The position numbers were made by a program, and so were the translations under genes. Of a stretch of DNA of 8,922 nucleotides, positions 1-6,245 are shown in pieces. The notes under the pieces are model-generated. The model saw only the letters and a list, made by a program, of their open reading frames with translations. It made no database searches and had not been told where the DNA came from. Source of the stretch: an uncultured Lewinella sp. (lineage in GTDB: Bacteria > Bacteroidota > Bacteroidia > Chitinophagales > Saprospiraceae); the NCBI GenBank assembly GCA_938021455.1, contig CALIGP010000063.1:1-8922 (forward strand), given 5' to 3'. Positions within the stretch are counted from its first letter, which is position 1. Every line of letters begins with the position of its first letter.

Positions 1-1461
1 CCCTACATCGAGGCCAGCCTTCACAACCCGGCCGAGGCCTGGGTGGTGGTCAACGACTTCCGCCGGGGCGATACCCGGCCGATGGTTTTCCATACCGATA
101 ACTACGGTAAGACCTTCACTAAAATAGTGGATGAGAACAAGGTGAAGGGGCACGCCCTGTCCATCGTACAAGACCCGATTGAGCCTAAGTTGCTCTTCCT
201 CGGTACGGACCAGGGACTGTTCATCAGCTTCGATAAGGGCGGCAGCTGGACGCACTACAACAAGACTTACCCCGGCGTTTCTACGCGGGACATGAAAATT
301 CACCCCCGCGAGCATGACCTCATCATCGGCACCTTCGGGCGGGCGGTTTGGATACTGGACGATATTCGCCCGCTCCGTGAAATCGCCCAGCGCGGCACGG
401 GTATGTTGCGCGATACTTTCGCTGTCTTCCCCGCCCCCGATGCTTACCAGTGGAGTCGCCGCTCTTACCAGGGCACGCGCTTCTACGCACAGGGGCAGTT
501 TCAGGGCCAGGACCGGCGCCGGGGAGCCATGCTAACCTACTGGGTACTGCCAGGAGCAGAGAAAGGGGGTAAAGGGGAAAAGGAGAAAGGGAAAAAAGAG
601 AGAGGGGGCGCTGACGCAGGTGCAAAAAAAGGTAAAAAAGCAATGGACCCCGCTGCCAAAATGCTTTACTACGGAGACGTGAAGGTTCAGGACCCCGCTA
701 CGGACCCCAACCCGGAATCTAAGCCCAAGGGCAAGGTCAAAATCCAGGTCGTTGACGTGCAGTCCGGAGATACCATCCGGACCTACAAAACCACGCCTCG
801 CTGGGGCATGAACCGCACGAGCTGGAACATGCGTCGTGACGGAATGTCCTTCCCCAGCCGCCGCGCTCCGCGGCCGGACGCGGATACACCCAGCGGCGCC
901 AGCGTCGCTCCGGGCGTCTACGAAGTCATCATGACCTACGGCAACACCACCGACAAGACGATGGTCACCGTTCACGCCGACCCCCGCGAAGATCAAATCC
1001 CTAACGCCCTCGACGCCCAGGAAGCCCTCCGCGCTAAACTGGACACTACCACGGCTCACCTGACGACCGCCTGGAACGATCTCCAACAGGCTGGCAAAGC
1101 CGTCAAGCGTATCCAGGGCTTGCTGAAAGATGCTCCGAAAATGGTCAAAGATTCCCTGGGCAAAGACGCCAAGGGGATGCTGAAATCCATCGCCGAAATC
1201 GAAGAGATCTTCGTTGAGAAGGAAGGCCTCAAGGGAATCCAGCGCAACCCCTCCAACCTGCGGGCGAAGATGTTCTCCGCCAGCCGTTACATTGGTCAGG
1301 TGGAAGGAACGTCTACCCAGATGTCGGAGATTGCCCTGGCGCAATACCAGGCGGGAGCTAAGGACTTCATTGCTAAAATTGAAGCCTTCCTGTCGGGTGA
1401 TTTCGCTGCCTTCCGCAGGGAAGTGAATGCGGCGGATTTGTCGCTGTTTGGGAAGTTGTAG
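1..1461 (+). CDS. Sortilin/VPS10-like Asp-box beta-propeller protein, C-terminal part (5' end outside window)
   Basis: The reading frame is open from base 1 and ends at TAG 1459-1461, giving 486 visible residues; the true start lies upstream. Two Asp-box (BNR) blade motifs are visible: HTDNYGKTF at about residues 31-39 and SFDKGGSW at about 76-83. They are followed by a conserved-looking propeller end (IGTFGRAVWILDD). A Lys/Gly/Glu-rich low-complexity linker follows at about 186-213. A beta-rich segment comes next, and then a mostly helical C-terminal region (about 332-486) rich in Ala, Lys and Leu. Family knowledge: Bacteroidota proteins of this type are about 1000 residues long, are annotated as glycosyl hydrolase or sortilin-like repeat proteins, and are usually exported. 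A true catalytic activity is not established, and no catalytic residues can be assigned here. The stop codon lies inside the repeat that starts at 1458. The family call is fairly sure; the function is unknown. Confidence 0.85.
   Translation, partial: PYIEASLHNPAEAWVVVNDFRRGDTRPMVFHTDNYGKTFTKIVDENKVKGHALSIVQDPIEPKLLFLGTDQGLFISFDKGGSWTHYNKTYPGVSTRDMKIHPREHDLIIGTFGRAVWILDDIRPLREIAQRGTGMLRDTFAVFPAPDAYQWSRRSYQGTRFYAQGQFQGQDRRRGAMLTYWVLPGAEKGGKGEKEKGKKERGGADAGAKKGKKAMDPAAKMLYYGDVKVQDPATDPNPESKPKGKVKIQVVDVQSGDTIRTYKTTPRWGMNRTSWNMRRDGMSFPSRRAPRPDADTPSGASVAPGVYEVIMTYGNTTDKTMVTVHADPREDQIPNALDAQEALRAKLDTTTAHLTTAWNDLQQAGKAVKRIQGLLKDAPKMVKDSLGKDAKGMLKSIAEIEEIFVEKEGLKGIQRNPSNLRAKMFSASRYIGQVEGTSTQMSEIALAQYQAGAKDFIAKIEAFLSGDFAAFRREVNAADLSLFGKL
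558..608 (+). repeat. Homopurine low-complexity tract inside the propeller gene
   Basis: Fifty of 51 bases are purines on the plus strand, and 571-608 is an uninterrupted run of 38 A/G bases. Short A runs follow (624-630 and 634-638). The tract encodes a Gly/Lys/Glu linker between the propeller and the C-terminal region. The A and G homopolymers are slippage-prone, so linker length may vary between strains. The tract is seen directly; the variability is inference. Confidence 0.75.
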
Positions 1462-1477
1462 TCGCGGCTTCAGCCGC
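1458..1477 (+). repeat. REP-like repeat, left copy, containing the propeller gene's stop
   Basis: GTAGTCGCGGCTTCAGCCGC. Its inner part GCGGCT-TC-AGCCGC is itself a 6-bp-stem palindrome. It is an exact reverse complement of 1561-1580. Bases 1459-1461 (TAG) are the stop codon of the upstream plus-strand gene. Confidence 0.85.
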
Positions 1478-1576
1478 CGATTGGCAAGCGCAGCGCCAAA
1501 GCATATCCTCACCCCCCTTCACGCCTCCTCCATGAGGTGTGGAGGGGGATTTGCTAGTCAGCGGCTGAAGCCGCGA
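1462..1576. other. Intergenic interior of the convergent junction
   Basis: This is the 115-base gap between two converging genes. It holds the rest of both 20-bp mirror repeats, a small stem TTGGC (1481-1485) with GCCAA (1495-1499), and the main hairpin at 1513-1548. I see no credible coding sequence. The arrangement suggests a bidirectional transcript end for both flanking genes. Confidence 0.6.
1513..1548. terminator. G/C-rich hairpin, possible bidirectional terminator
   Basis: The left arm 1513-1527 (CCCCCTTCACGCCTC) pairs with 1534-1548 (GAGGTGTGGAGGGGG) over 15 positions, including two G-U pairs in the plus-strand RNA, with a 6-base loop. There is no long U tract on either side, so intrinsic termination is uncertain. 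Its place between converging genes is what suggests a transcript-end role. Confidence 0.5.
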
Positions 1577-1580
1577 CTAC
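1561..1580 (-). repeat. REP-like repeat, right copy in mirror orientation, containing the serine hydrolase stop
   Basis: GCGGCTGAAGCCGCGACTAC is the exact reverse complement of 1458-1477. Bases 1577-1579 read TAG on the minus strand and are the stop codon of the serine hydrolase gene. Both converging genes therefore end at the same position of the same repeat. Confidence 0.85.
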
Positions 1581-3022
1581 TCCTTCCGGAAAATGGTCAT
1601 CTCCCCCTGCGTAACCTGCAATTCGCCCTCGCCCATAAACTCCACCGTTACGGTGGGGGAAGCGCCTTTTAGTAAGTATTTGTTCGAGCCGGAGGGAATT
1701 AGCGGCAAGCTCCACGCGCCGGGGCGGGACATGATAAGTTCTCCTTTTTTGACCTTTACGTCGAAGGTTTTAGCCTTGTTTTTTTCGCTTACGTAGTGAC
1801 CCTGGTAGGCTTTCCAAAGGGATTTGTCTACGTTGACGTTGGCGGGCAGGGTACTTTCGGGGGAGAACCAGTTATCCCATTCATAGACCGTAGCGATGGA
1901 GTTGATAACTTCGGGGATCAGGTCAAACCGTTCACCGTTTTGCATCACGATGGCTCCGTTGCCATTGGTGGTACTACCAACAAAATCGGCCATGAAACCT
2001 TCATTGCTACCGCTGTGCCCAAAGTAGAGATGTCCGTTTTTATCGTTCAGGAAAATACCCAGCGCGCAATTGCCACTGGCCTCAGTGGGGACCAACATGG
2101 CCTTTGCTGTTTCGGGCTTTAGCAGACGTCCTTCTTGGCCGTTGAAAGCCAGCATCAGGTCAATCATCATTTTACTAAGGTCAGTAGGCGTTGACCAAAG
2201 CCCGCCAGCGGCGGATTCCGGGTAGTGCTGGTATTTGTTTTTGAGGGGCTTGCCGTTAGCGAAGTGGGCGGTGGCTAGTTGGTCCTCCCTACCTGCCTGA
2301 TTGACGGAGTAAAAAGAATTCGTCATGCCTAATGGCTGCAGGACGGCTTCCTGCATGTATTCCGGATAGGATTTGCCACTTATTTCCTCTATCATGAGTT
2401 GGGTGAGCAGGGTTCCACCACCGGAATACTTGAAGGTCGTACCAGGTTCCAGAATGATTTCCAATGGATCAGCCTTTACGCCCTTTTGGGTAGTCAGGAT
2501 ATCCAAAAGGGTGGGCAGCCCCTCCGCACTTTTGTAACCGTCAAAACCATGATTGGATAGGCCGGCGCTGTGGGAGAGTATCATTCTGGGGGTAATGATG
2601 GCGTCAGGGAATTTACTGGAAGGCGGTATTTGCCAGCTTTTCAGAATGTCGTTGACGTTTTGATCCAGATCCAGCTTGCCTTCCTCCACTAGTCTCATTA
2701 GACCAACGGCGTTTACCAGTTTGCTGATGGACGCCGACTGGAAAGGGGTTTCCGGAATTATAGCGGCTGGCGCACCAGCTTCCTTCACGCCGTAGGCTTT
2801 TACGCCGACCAATTGGAAGTCCTGCACGACGGCGATGCTTACGCCCGGTACATTGTAGTTGTTCATCCGGTGAGCTAAAGTCATGGGGGCATCCCCTTCG
2901 CGGATGATGTCCGGGCGTAAATTTTGTGCTATCTGATCCGTTTTATCCTGGGCCGTTAGTGGAAGCATGAACAGGGTGGCTAGTAGTAACAGCCAGTTGA
3001 GACGGTTGAGATTAAATTTCAT
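1577..3022 (-). CDS. Secreted serine hydrolase, beta-lactamase class C / S12 peptidase family
   Basis: The protein has 481 residues. The N-terminus is a typical signal peptide (basic start, hydrophobic core at about 10-22, cut near TAQ at 23-25), so it should act in the periplasm or outside. Active-site signatures are in order: S98-I-S-K101 (nucleophile and general base, SxxK), Y199-S-G in the YxN position, and H336-S-G in the KTG position. GLWSTPTDL at about 274-282 is also typical of the family. Residues after about 380 form a separate beta-rich C-terminal domain of the kind often attached to such hydrolases. Members include D-aminopeptidases, esterases and PBP-like enzymes; substrate cannot be read from the motifs, so this is not evidence of antibiotic resistance. 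It lies 244 bases downstream of the M56 gene on the same strand, beyond a probable terminator. No BlaI-type operator or clear promoter was found in front of it. Confidence 0.9.
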   Translation of the reverse strand: MKFNLNRLNWLLLLATLFMLPLTAQDKTDQIAQNLRPDIIREGDAPMTLAHRMNNYNVPGVSIAVVQDFQLVGVKAYGVKEAGAPAAIIPETPFQSASISKLVNAVGLMRLVEEGKLDLDQNVNDILKSWQIPPSSKFPDAIITPRMILSHSAGLSNHGFDGYKSAEGLPTLLDILTTQKGVKADPLEIILEPGTTFKYSGGGTLLTQLMIEEISGKSYPEYMQEAVLQPLGMTNSFYSVNQAGREDQLATAHFANGKPLKNKYQHYPESAAGGLWSTPTDLSKMMIDLMLAFNGQEGRLLKPETAKAMLVPTEASGNCALGIFLNDKNGHLYFGHSGSNEGFMADFVGSTTNGNGAIVMQNGERFDLIPEVINSIATVYEWDNWFSPESTLPANVNVDKSLWKAYQGHYVSEKNKAKTFDVKVKKGELIMSRPGAWSLPLIPSGSNKYLLKGASPTVTVEFMGEGELQVTQGEMTIFRKE

Positions 3023-3266
3023 ATCCTGAATTTACGTAGAGGTTTTATGGATTGGTAAGGGGCTACTCTGTTCTAACGTTATGGTAACACTCAAGAGATA
3101 GTAGAAATACGCTCCGGTAGTATCAAAAGTGAAGCGGAAACTTTGCTCTTTAAAGACTTCCTCTGCACCTGCGTTCTGCGCCCACAAATACCACCACCGT
3201 AGAAGCCAAAATCCCCCGACAATGCTTTTGCACGACCGGGGGATGTGAGTTACGGGAGTGGTTCTA
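3023..3266. other. Intergenic region between the M56 gene and the serine hydrolase
   Basis: This is 244 bases on the 5' side of the serine hydrolase. It contains the probable terminator of the BlaI/M56 operon (3211-3244). I found no convincing TAnnTTTG promoter box for the hydrolase and no TACAnnTGTA-like operator. A 103-codon open frame crosses it but is not supported as a gene. Confidence 0.5.
3211..3244 (-). terminator. Probable terminator of the BlaI/M56 operon
   Basis: Arms ATCCCCCG (3211-3218) and CGGGGGAT (3237-3244) are perfectly complementary. The 18-base loop contains a second small stem, TGC-TTTT-GCA at 3223-3232. On the minus strand the hairpin begins 22 bases after the M56 stop codon and is followed by a short T run (ATTTTGG). 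The stem is strong but the U tract is short, so readthrough into the hydrolase gene is possible. Confidence 0.6.
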
Positions 3267-4700
3267 TTAATCAATGGTCGCCGTTCCCCGAATCGAGACT
3301 CTTCCGTCGGACCTTTGGATGTATAAGCCAGACAGGCCATCAATTATCTTGCGTTGTTTGGAACTAAATCCTGTAGGGGTGCCTGCCTGGAAACCAATAG
3401 CTTGATCTACTACCTCTAGATCGTAGAAAACTAACCGAGTATCCAATTCGTCATAAACGTGTATACCGAAGAAGTCACCCTTTTTGACGGATACGGAAAT
3501 GCTAGCTAGCCTGCCGTTTTTATATTTTACCTTTTGATATTCTACGGTAATGCCGCGTTCTGCAAGAGTTTCCTGTACATCCATCAATGTCTTTTCCTTT
3601 GTGGTAGGAAGGATCACAAAATAGATATCCCTACCCGCAGAGGTATTGGTGGAGCTAACGGAGTTGGACCTATTAACGGACATGGAAACGGAATTTGAGG
3701 CGGCACCAGAACCTCCTTTATTAATGGTGATACTGGTGTGGGCATTTGCATTGGCCGAGCCTTGTCCTACTATTATCTGGGTCTTCTGCGCCTGGGCGGG
3801 GCTAATAACCACCAGCGAAAGAAGAAGCACGGGAAACAACAGTAAATACCGAAAGGCAGAAAGGAGACTTGTTTTTTTAGTATTCATCATGGCAATTCGC
3901 ATTTTAATCGGTGAATAATTGAGAGGGGTAGTCAGACGTAGGGATTGGCCCCGAACGCCCATTCGTAGTAACTGAAATTGGTAGCCTTTTCGATCAATAC
4001 CAGCGGAGAGAACCCGCCGGTCGGCAATGTATTCCAGGTTCATTTTTAGTAGCCCGTTGAGGAACCAGGCAAAAGGATTATACCACAAGAGAACCCGTAG
4101 TATTTCCCCAAGCAAAATATCCAGGTAGTGGTGCTGATTAATGTGGACCTTTTCGTGGACAATGATTCGTTGCAGCTCCTCCTCGTCATATTTCGTAGGA
4201 TTGATGACCAGGAAGCGGAAAAAAGAGAAGGGAGGAATGTCCTCATCCGTGTGTACTAAGGTTAGCCCATCTACCCGCGTATTACTGCTGTATAAGATTA
4301 GCCTGAAAATGTGGATGAACTGTCGGAGCAGCATGAAAAATAGCAGCGCTACGCCACCGAGGAAAACCCAAACTGAAAGTTGCCAGGCTCGATTCGGGAG
4401 TACCGTTACACTGGGTTCGACCGGGGAGCTTTCCGTATTTTCAAGGGGGGATGTGGTAACCATCGGGTCTACTTCTGGCAATGCGTTTGTAGCCCTCGCC
4501 GTCAACGCTCTCACGGGCTCAGGAACGCTTTCTTCCAGAAAGCTATGTAAGGGTAACACGGGTAAGAGAAAGGCCAGTAAAATACTTAGGGCCAGAATCA
4601 TCCGGTTGAGCTGAAGCAATTTACCATGGCGCAGTAGGAGCCAATAGGAGGCCGTAAACAACAGGATCAGCACATTGACTTTGAGAAGATAGAGGAGCAT
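3267..4700 (-). CDS. M56-family membrane metalloprotease (BlaR1/MecR1-like), no penicillin sensor domain
   Basis: The protein has 477 residues. Hydrophobic segments lie at about 3-23, 34-53, 108-136 and 281-303, so it is an inner-membrane protein. The zinc protease signature is H182-E-K-V-H186, with the probable third ligand E223 in NLEYIAD, all in the loop before the last membrane segment. The segment after it ends in SPAQAQ, followed by a Ser/Asn/Gly-rich linker (about 310-358) and a roughly 120-residue outer domain with alternating strands. Classical BlaR1 carries a penicillin-binding domain with SxxK here; none is seen, so the signal sensed is unknown. The gene starts 6 bases after the BlaI-type gene, so the two form an operon. 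The expected role, from family knowledge, is to cleave the repressor on stimulation and relieve repression. Confidence 0.9.
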   Translation of the reverse strand: MLLYLLKVNVLILLFTASYWLLLRHGKLLQLNRMILALSILLAFLLPVLPLHSFLEESVPEPVRALTARATNALPEVDPMVTTSPLENTESSPVEPSVTVLPNRAWQLSVWVFLGGVALLFFMLLRQFIHIFRLILYSSNTRVDGLTLVHTDEDIPPFSFFRFLVINPTKYDEEELQRIIVHEKVHINQHHYLDILLGEILRVLLWYNPFAWFLNGLLKMNLEYIADRRVLSAGIDRKGYQFQLLRMGVRGQSLRLTTPLNYSPIKMRIAMMNTKKTSLLSAFRYLLLFPVLLLSLVVISPAQAQKTQIIVGQGSANANAHTSITINKGGSGAASNSVSMSVNRSNSVSSTNTSAGRDIYFVILPTTKEKTLMDVQETLAERGITVEYQKVKYKNGRLASISVSVKKGDFFGIHVYDELDTRLVFYDLEVVDQAIGFQAGTPTGFSSKQRKIIDGLSGLYIQRSDGRVSIRGTATID

Positions 4701-4706
4701 AGGGCG

Positions 4707-5072
4707 TTATTTATCGTCTCCTTCTTCAATCATCCGGATGACGTCCTTCAGTTCGTCAACACTCAGCTTTTCTTCCTTAACAAAGAAGGCGACGACGTTT
4801 TTGTAAGAGTCTCCAAATAGACCGGTAAGCTTTGGGCTAATGACATTGGCGGAATAGTCCTCCTTGCTAATGGCGGGGTAGTAACGATGCGTACTGCCGA
4901 AATCTTCCACGAGTAGAAAGCCCTTATCTACTAGCTTCCGGATGGCGGTAGACACGGTGTTGATGTGTGGTTTGGGCTCCGGCAAGGATGCGCGGATATC
5001 TTTAGCAAACGCGCGATCGGTTTGCCAAAAGATGGCCATAAGGGCTTCTTCTTTATCCGTTAGTTTCTTCAT
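4707..5072 (-). CDS. BlaI/MecI/CopY-family transcriptional repressor
   Basis: The protein has 121 residues, the usual length for the family. The N-terminal two thirds form a winged helix: LTDKEEALMAIFW as helix 1, DIRASLPEPKPHINTVSTAI spanning helices 2-3 with the INTVSTAIRKLVDKGFL recognition region, then the wing FGSTHRYYPAI at about 58-68. The C-terminal part (about 75-121) is helical and acidic, as expected for the dimerisation region where family members are cleaved. It is the first gene of the operon, 6 bases ahead of the M56 gene. The operator at 5109-5142 overlaps the predicted promoter, which implies autorepression. The start ATG at 5070-5072 has an A/T-rich leader without a Shine-Dalgarno site, as is common in Bacteroidota. 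Confidence 0.93.
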   Translation of the reverse strand: MKKLTDKEEALMAIFWQTDRAFAKDIRASLPEPKPHINTVSTAIRKLVDKGFLLVEDFGSTHRYYPAISKEDYSANVISPKLTGLFGDSYKNVVAFFVKEEKLSVDELKDVIRMIEEGDDK

Positions 5073-5088
5073 TTCAATTGATTTGAAA

Positions 5089-5120
5089 CAAAGGTAGGAC
5101 GGGTTTTGCAGTTCTACAAC
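5089..5120 (-). promoter_or_regulatory. Predicted promoter of the BlaI/M56 operon
   Basis: On the minus strand TACCTTTG (5096 to 5089) matches the Bacteroidota -7 box TAnnTTTG exactly. GTTG (5120 to 5117) lies 20 bases upstream and matches 3 of 4 bases of the -33 TTTG box. The -7 box is 16 bases from the start codon, so the leader would be short. The -33 element lies inside the first operator half. Confidence 0.65.
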
Positions 5121-5142
5121 TGCAACTGCAGTTGTAGAACTG
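5109..5142. promoter_or_regulatory. BlaI-type palindromic operator
   Basis: A perfect inverted repeat has 16-bp arms (5109-5124 and 5127-5142) and a 2-base centre. Inside are two facing decamers, TACAACTGCA (5115-5124) and TGCAGTTGTA (5127-5136). Each differs by one base from the TACAnnTGTA core known for BlaI/MecI operators. It overlaps the predicted -33 box of the downstream repressor gene, so a bound dimer should block transcription. Confidence 0.8.
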
Positions 5143-5153
5143 TTTTAACAGTT
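5138..5153. repeat. Second inverted repeat next to the BlaI operator
   Basis: AACTGTT (5138-5144) and AACAGTT (5147-5153) are perfect arms with a 2-base centre, and they share the AACTG end of the main operator. It could be an auxiliary repressor site. Read on the plus strand it is followed by TTT, but no plus-strand gene precedes it, so a terminator role is unlikely. Confidence 0.45.
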
Positions 5154-5205
5154 TTTGCTGTTGTTTCCTCGAGAACTACGGGCGAAAATTTTCAATAAAA
5201 TCCGT

Positions 5206-6243
5206 TCATGAGAGCAACTCCTCGCGCATCTTTACGAGTAGCCCGCTCATCCAAGCGGGATCTACCCGCTCCGGCAAAGAGCTCGTCTCCGATAATTTTT
5301 CCAGTAGCTCAAGCCGTTCCTCCGCCATACGTAGCACGTCTTCTAACGAGAACTTTCCGGCCTTCACGTCCAGCAGAAATTCACGGTCGGGCCGGAGTAT
5401 CCGCAGTTCGCCATCCCGAAAGATTTCGATGGCCATGTCCAGCAGCCGCAGGGTATGCATCATATTCTTCGCGTCGTAGCCCTGGCCGTGGTTGATAGTG
5501 GATTGATAGCGGACATCATTCCGCTCCGCTACCCATTGCCAGTATTCCCGGTGCTTCCGGCAATAGACGGAGTAGCTATCGTGGTTAAACGACAGGTAGG
5601 CTAGGCAATCTTCGCCTTTTGGCACGTTGCTCAAATGAACGTCGTTTGCCTTTGGGCCACTACTTACACCCCGGCCCCAGCTGCGGGACACGTCGCGGTA
5701 AACGGCGTGAATGCCCTGAGTGTGATCCACCCGGGCGAGGGCGAGCTCTTCCTCGGGAATACCCTTCACTTCAAGCCATTTTTGTAGTCGGAGACTCTTG
5801 CCTTCCGTAATCACGTAACAGAACTGCGCCACGGTCTTCCGCTCCTTCGGCATCGGGTTGTGGACCTTTTTATTCAGCCCGCGAGCCTTTCTGATCTGGG
5901 TTGTGGCGTAGCCGGCGAAGGTGCTCTTGCAAGCCTTGGTCAGAAAGTCTTCCACCCGGAGGCGGTCCATTACCGGATGCCGGAATAAGGTCGCAGCTGC
6001 CGGACTGGCGAGTAACTCCAGCGCGGTAGGGTTAGATTTTGTCAGCAGTTCCAGAAATCGCCCCAACTCATAGTAAACCCGGTCGTTAGTCGCATCGGCG
6101 ATCTGCTCGGGGGCGGTACCCGAGTAGAGCTGTTCCCGGCTGGCGTAGAAAATGCCTCGGAAGTCTTCGTCGGAAGTTTCCGTCGCCAGGCCGTAGGCGT
6201 GGGAGCCAGAGCGACAGTTCAGCAGAAGGTTATCGATATTCAT
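5206..6243 (-). CDS. RlaP/YcgL-type nucleotidyltransferase (pol-beta superfamily), second of a tandem pair
   Basis: The protein has 345 residues and is cytoplasmic, with no signal or membrane segment. The nucleotidyltransferase core starts at once: G13-S14-HAYG, then S24-D25-E-D27-FRG, where D25 and D27 are the metal-binding carboxylates. A YELGRFLELL...NPTALELLASP segment at about 58-81 follows, as usual in this family. The C-terminal half carries GYDAKNMMHTLRLLDMAIE at about 255-273 and a helical end, typical of the long YcgL (COG3541) form. Family knowledge links RlaP proteins to RNA repair neighbourhoods with RNA ligases; the exact substrate is unproven. The start ATG lies 2 bases after the stop codon of the preceding nucleotidyltransferase gene, so translation is probably coupled. 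No strong terminator follows it before the BlaI promoter region. Confidence 0.88.
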   Translation of the reverse strand: MNIDNLLLNCRSGSHAYGLATETSDEDFRGIFYASREQLYSGTAPEQIADATNDRVYYELGRFLELLTKSNPTALELLASPAAATLFRHPVMDRLRVEDFLTKACKSTFAGYATTQIRKARGLNKKVHNPMPKERKTVAQFCYVITEGKSLRLQKWLEVKGIPEEELALARVDHTQGIHAVYRDVSRSWGRGVSSGPKANDVHLSNVPKGEDCLAYLSFNHDSYSVYCRKHREYWQWVAERNDVRYQSTINHGQGYDAKNMMHTLRLLDMAIEIFRDGELRILRPDREFLLDVKAGKFSLEDVLRMAEERLELLEKLSETSSLPERVDPAWMSGLLVKMREELLS

Positions 6244-6245
6244 AT

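Noticed and set aside
532..1512. 326-codon open frame on the minus strand
   Set aside because: It lies antisense to the well-supported propeller protein and has no recognisable domain; it is a shadow of biased codon use.
1642..1656. CCACCG-TTA-CGGTGG inverted repeat
   Set aside because: It lies within the coding sequence of the hydrolase, is short, and is compatible with chance in Val/Thr codons.
1577..3022. Calling the serine hydrolase an AmpC antibiotic-resistance enzyme
   Set aside because: The catalytic motifs are those of the whole S12 family (YSG and HSG rather than YAN and KTG), and it has an extra C-terminal domain; resistance cannot be inferred.
3032..3343. 103-codon minus-strand open frame between the M56 and hydrolase genes
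   Set aside because: It overlaps the 3' end of the M56 gene out of frame, runs through the probable terminator hairpin, and its sequence shows no family features.
4141..4614. 157-codon plus-strand open frame
   Set aside because: Entirely antisense to the M56 gene; Ser-rich composition reflects the opposite strand's codons.
5184..5193. GAAAATTTTC palindrome after the nucleotidyltransferase pair
   Set aside because: An A/T palindrome without a loop is not a credible terminator stem, and no other regulatory context supports it.
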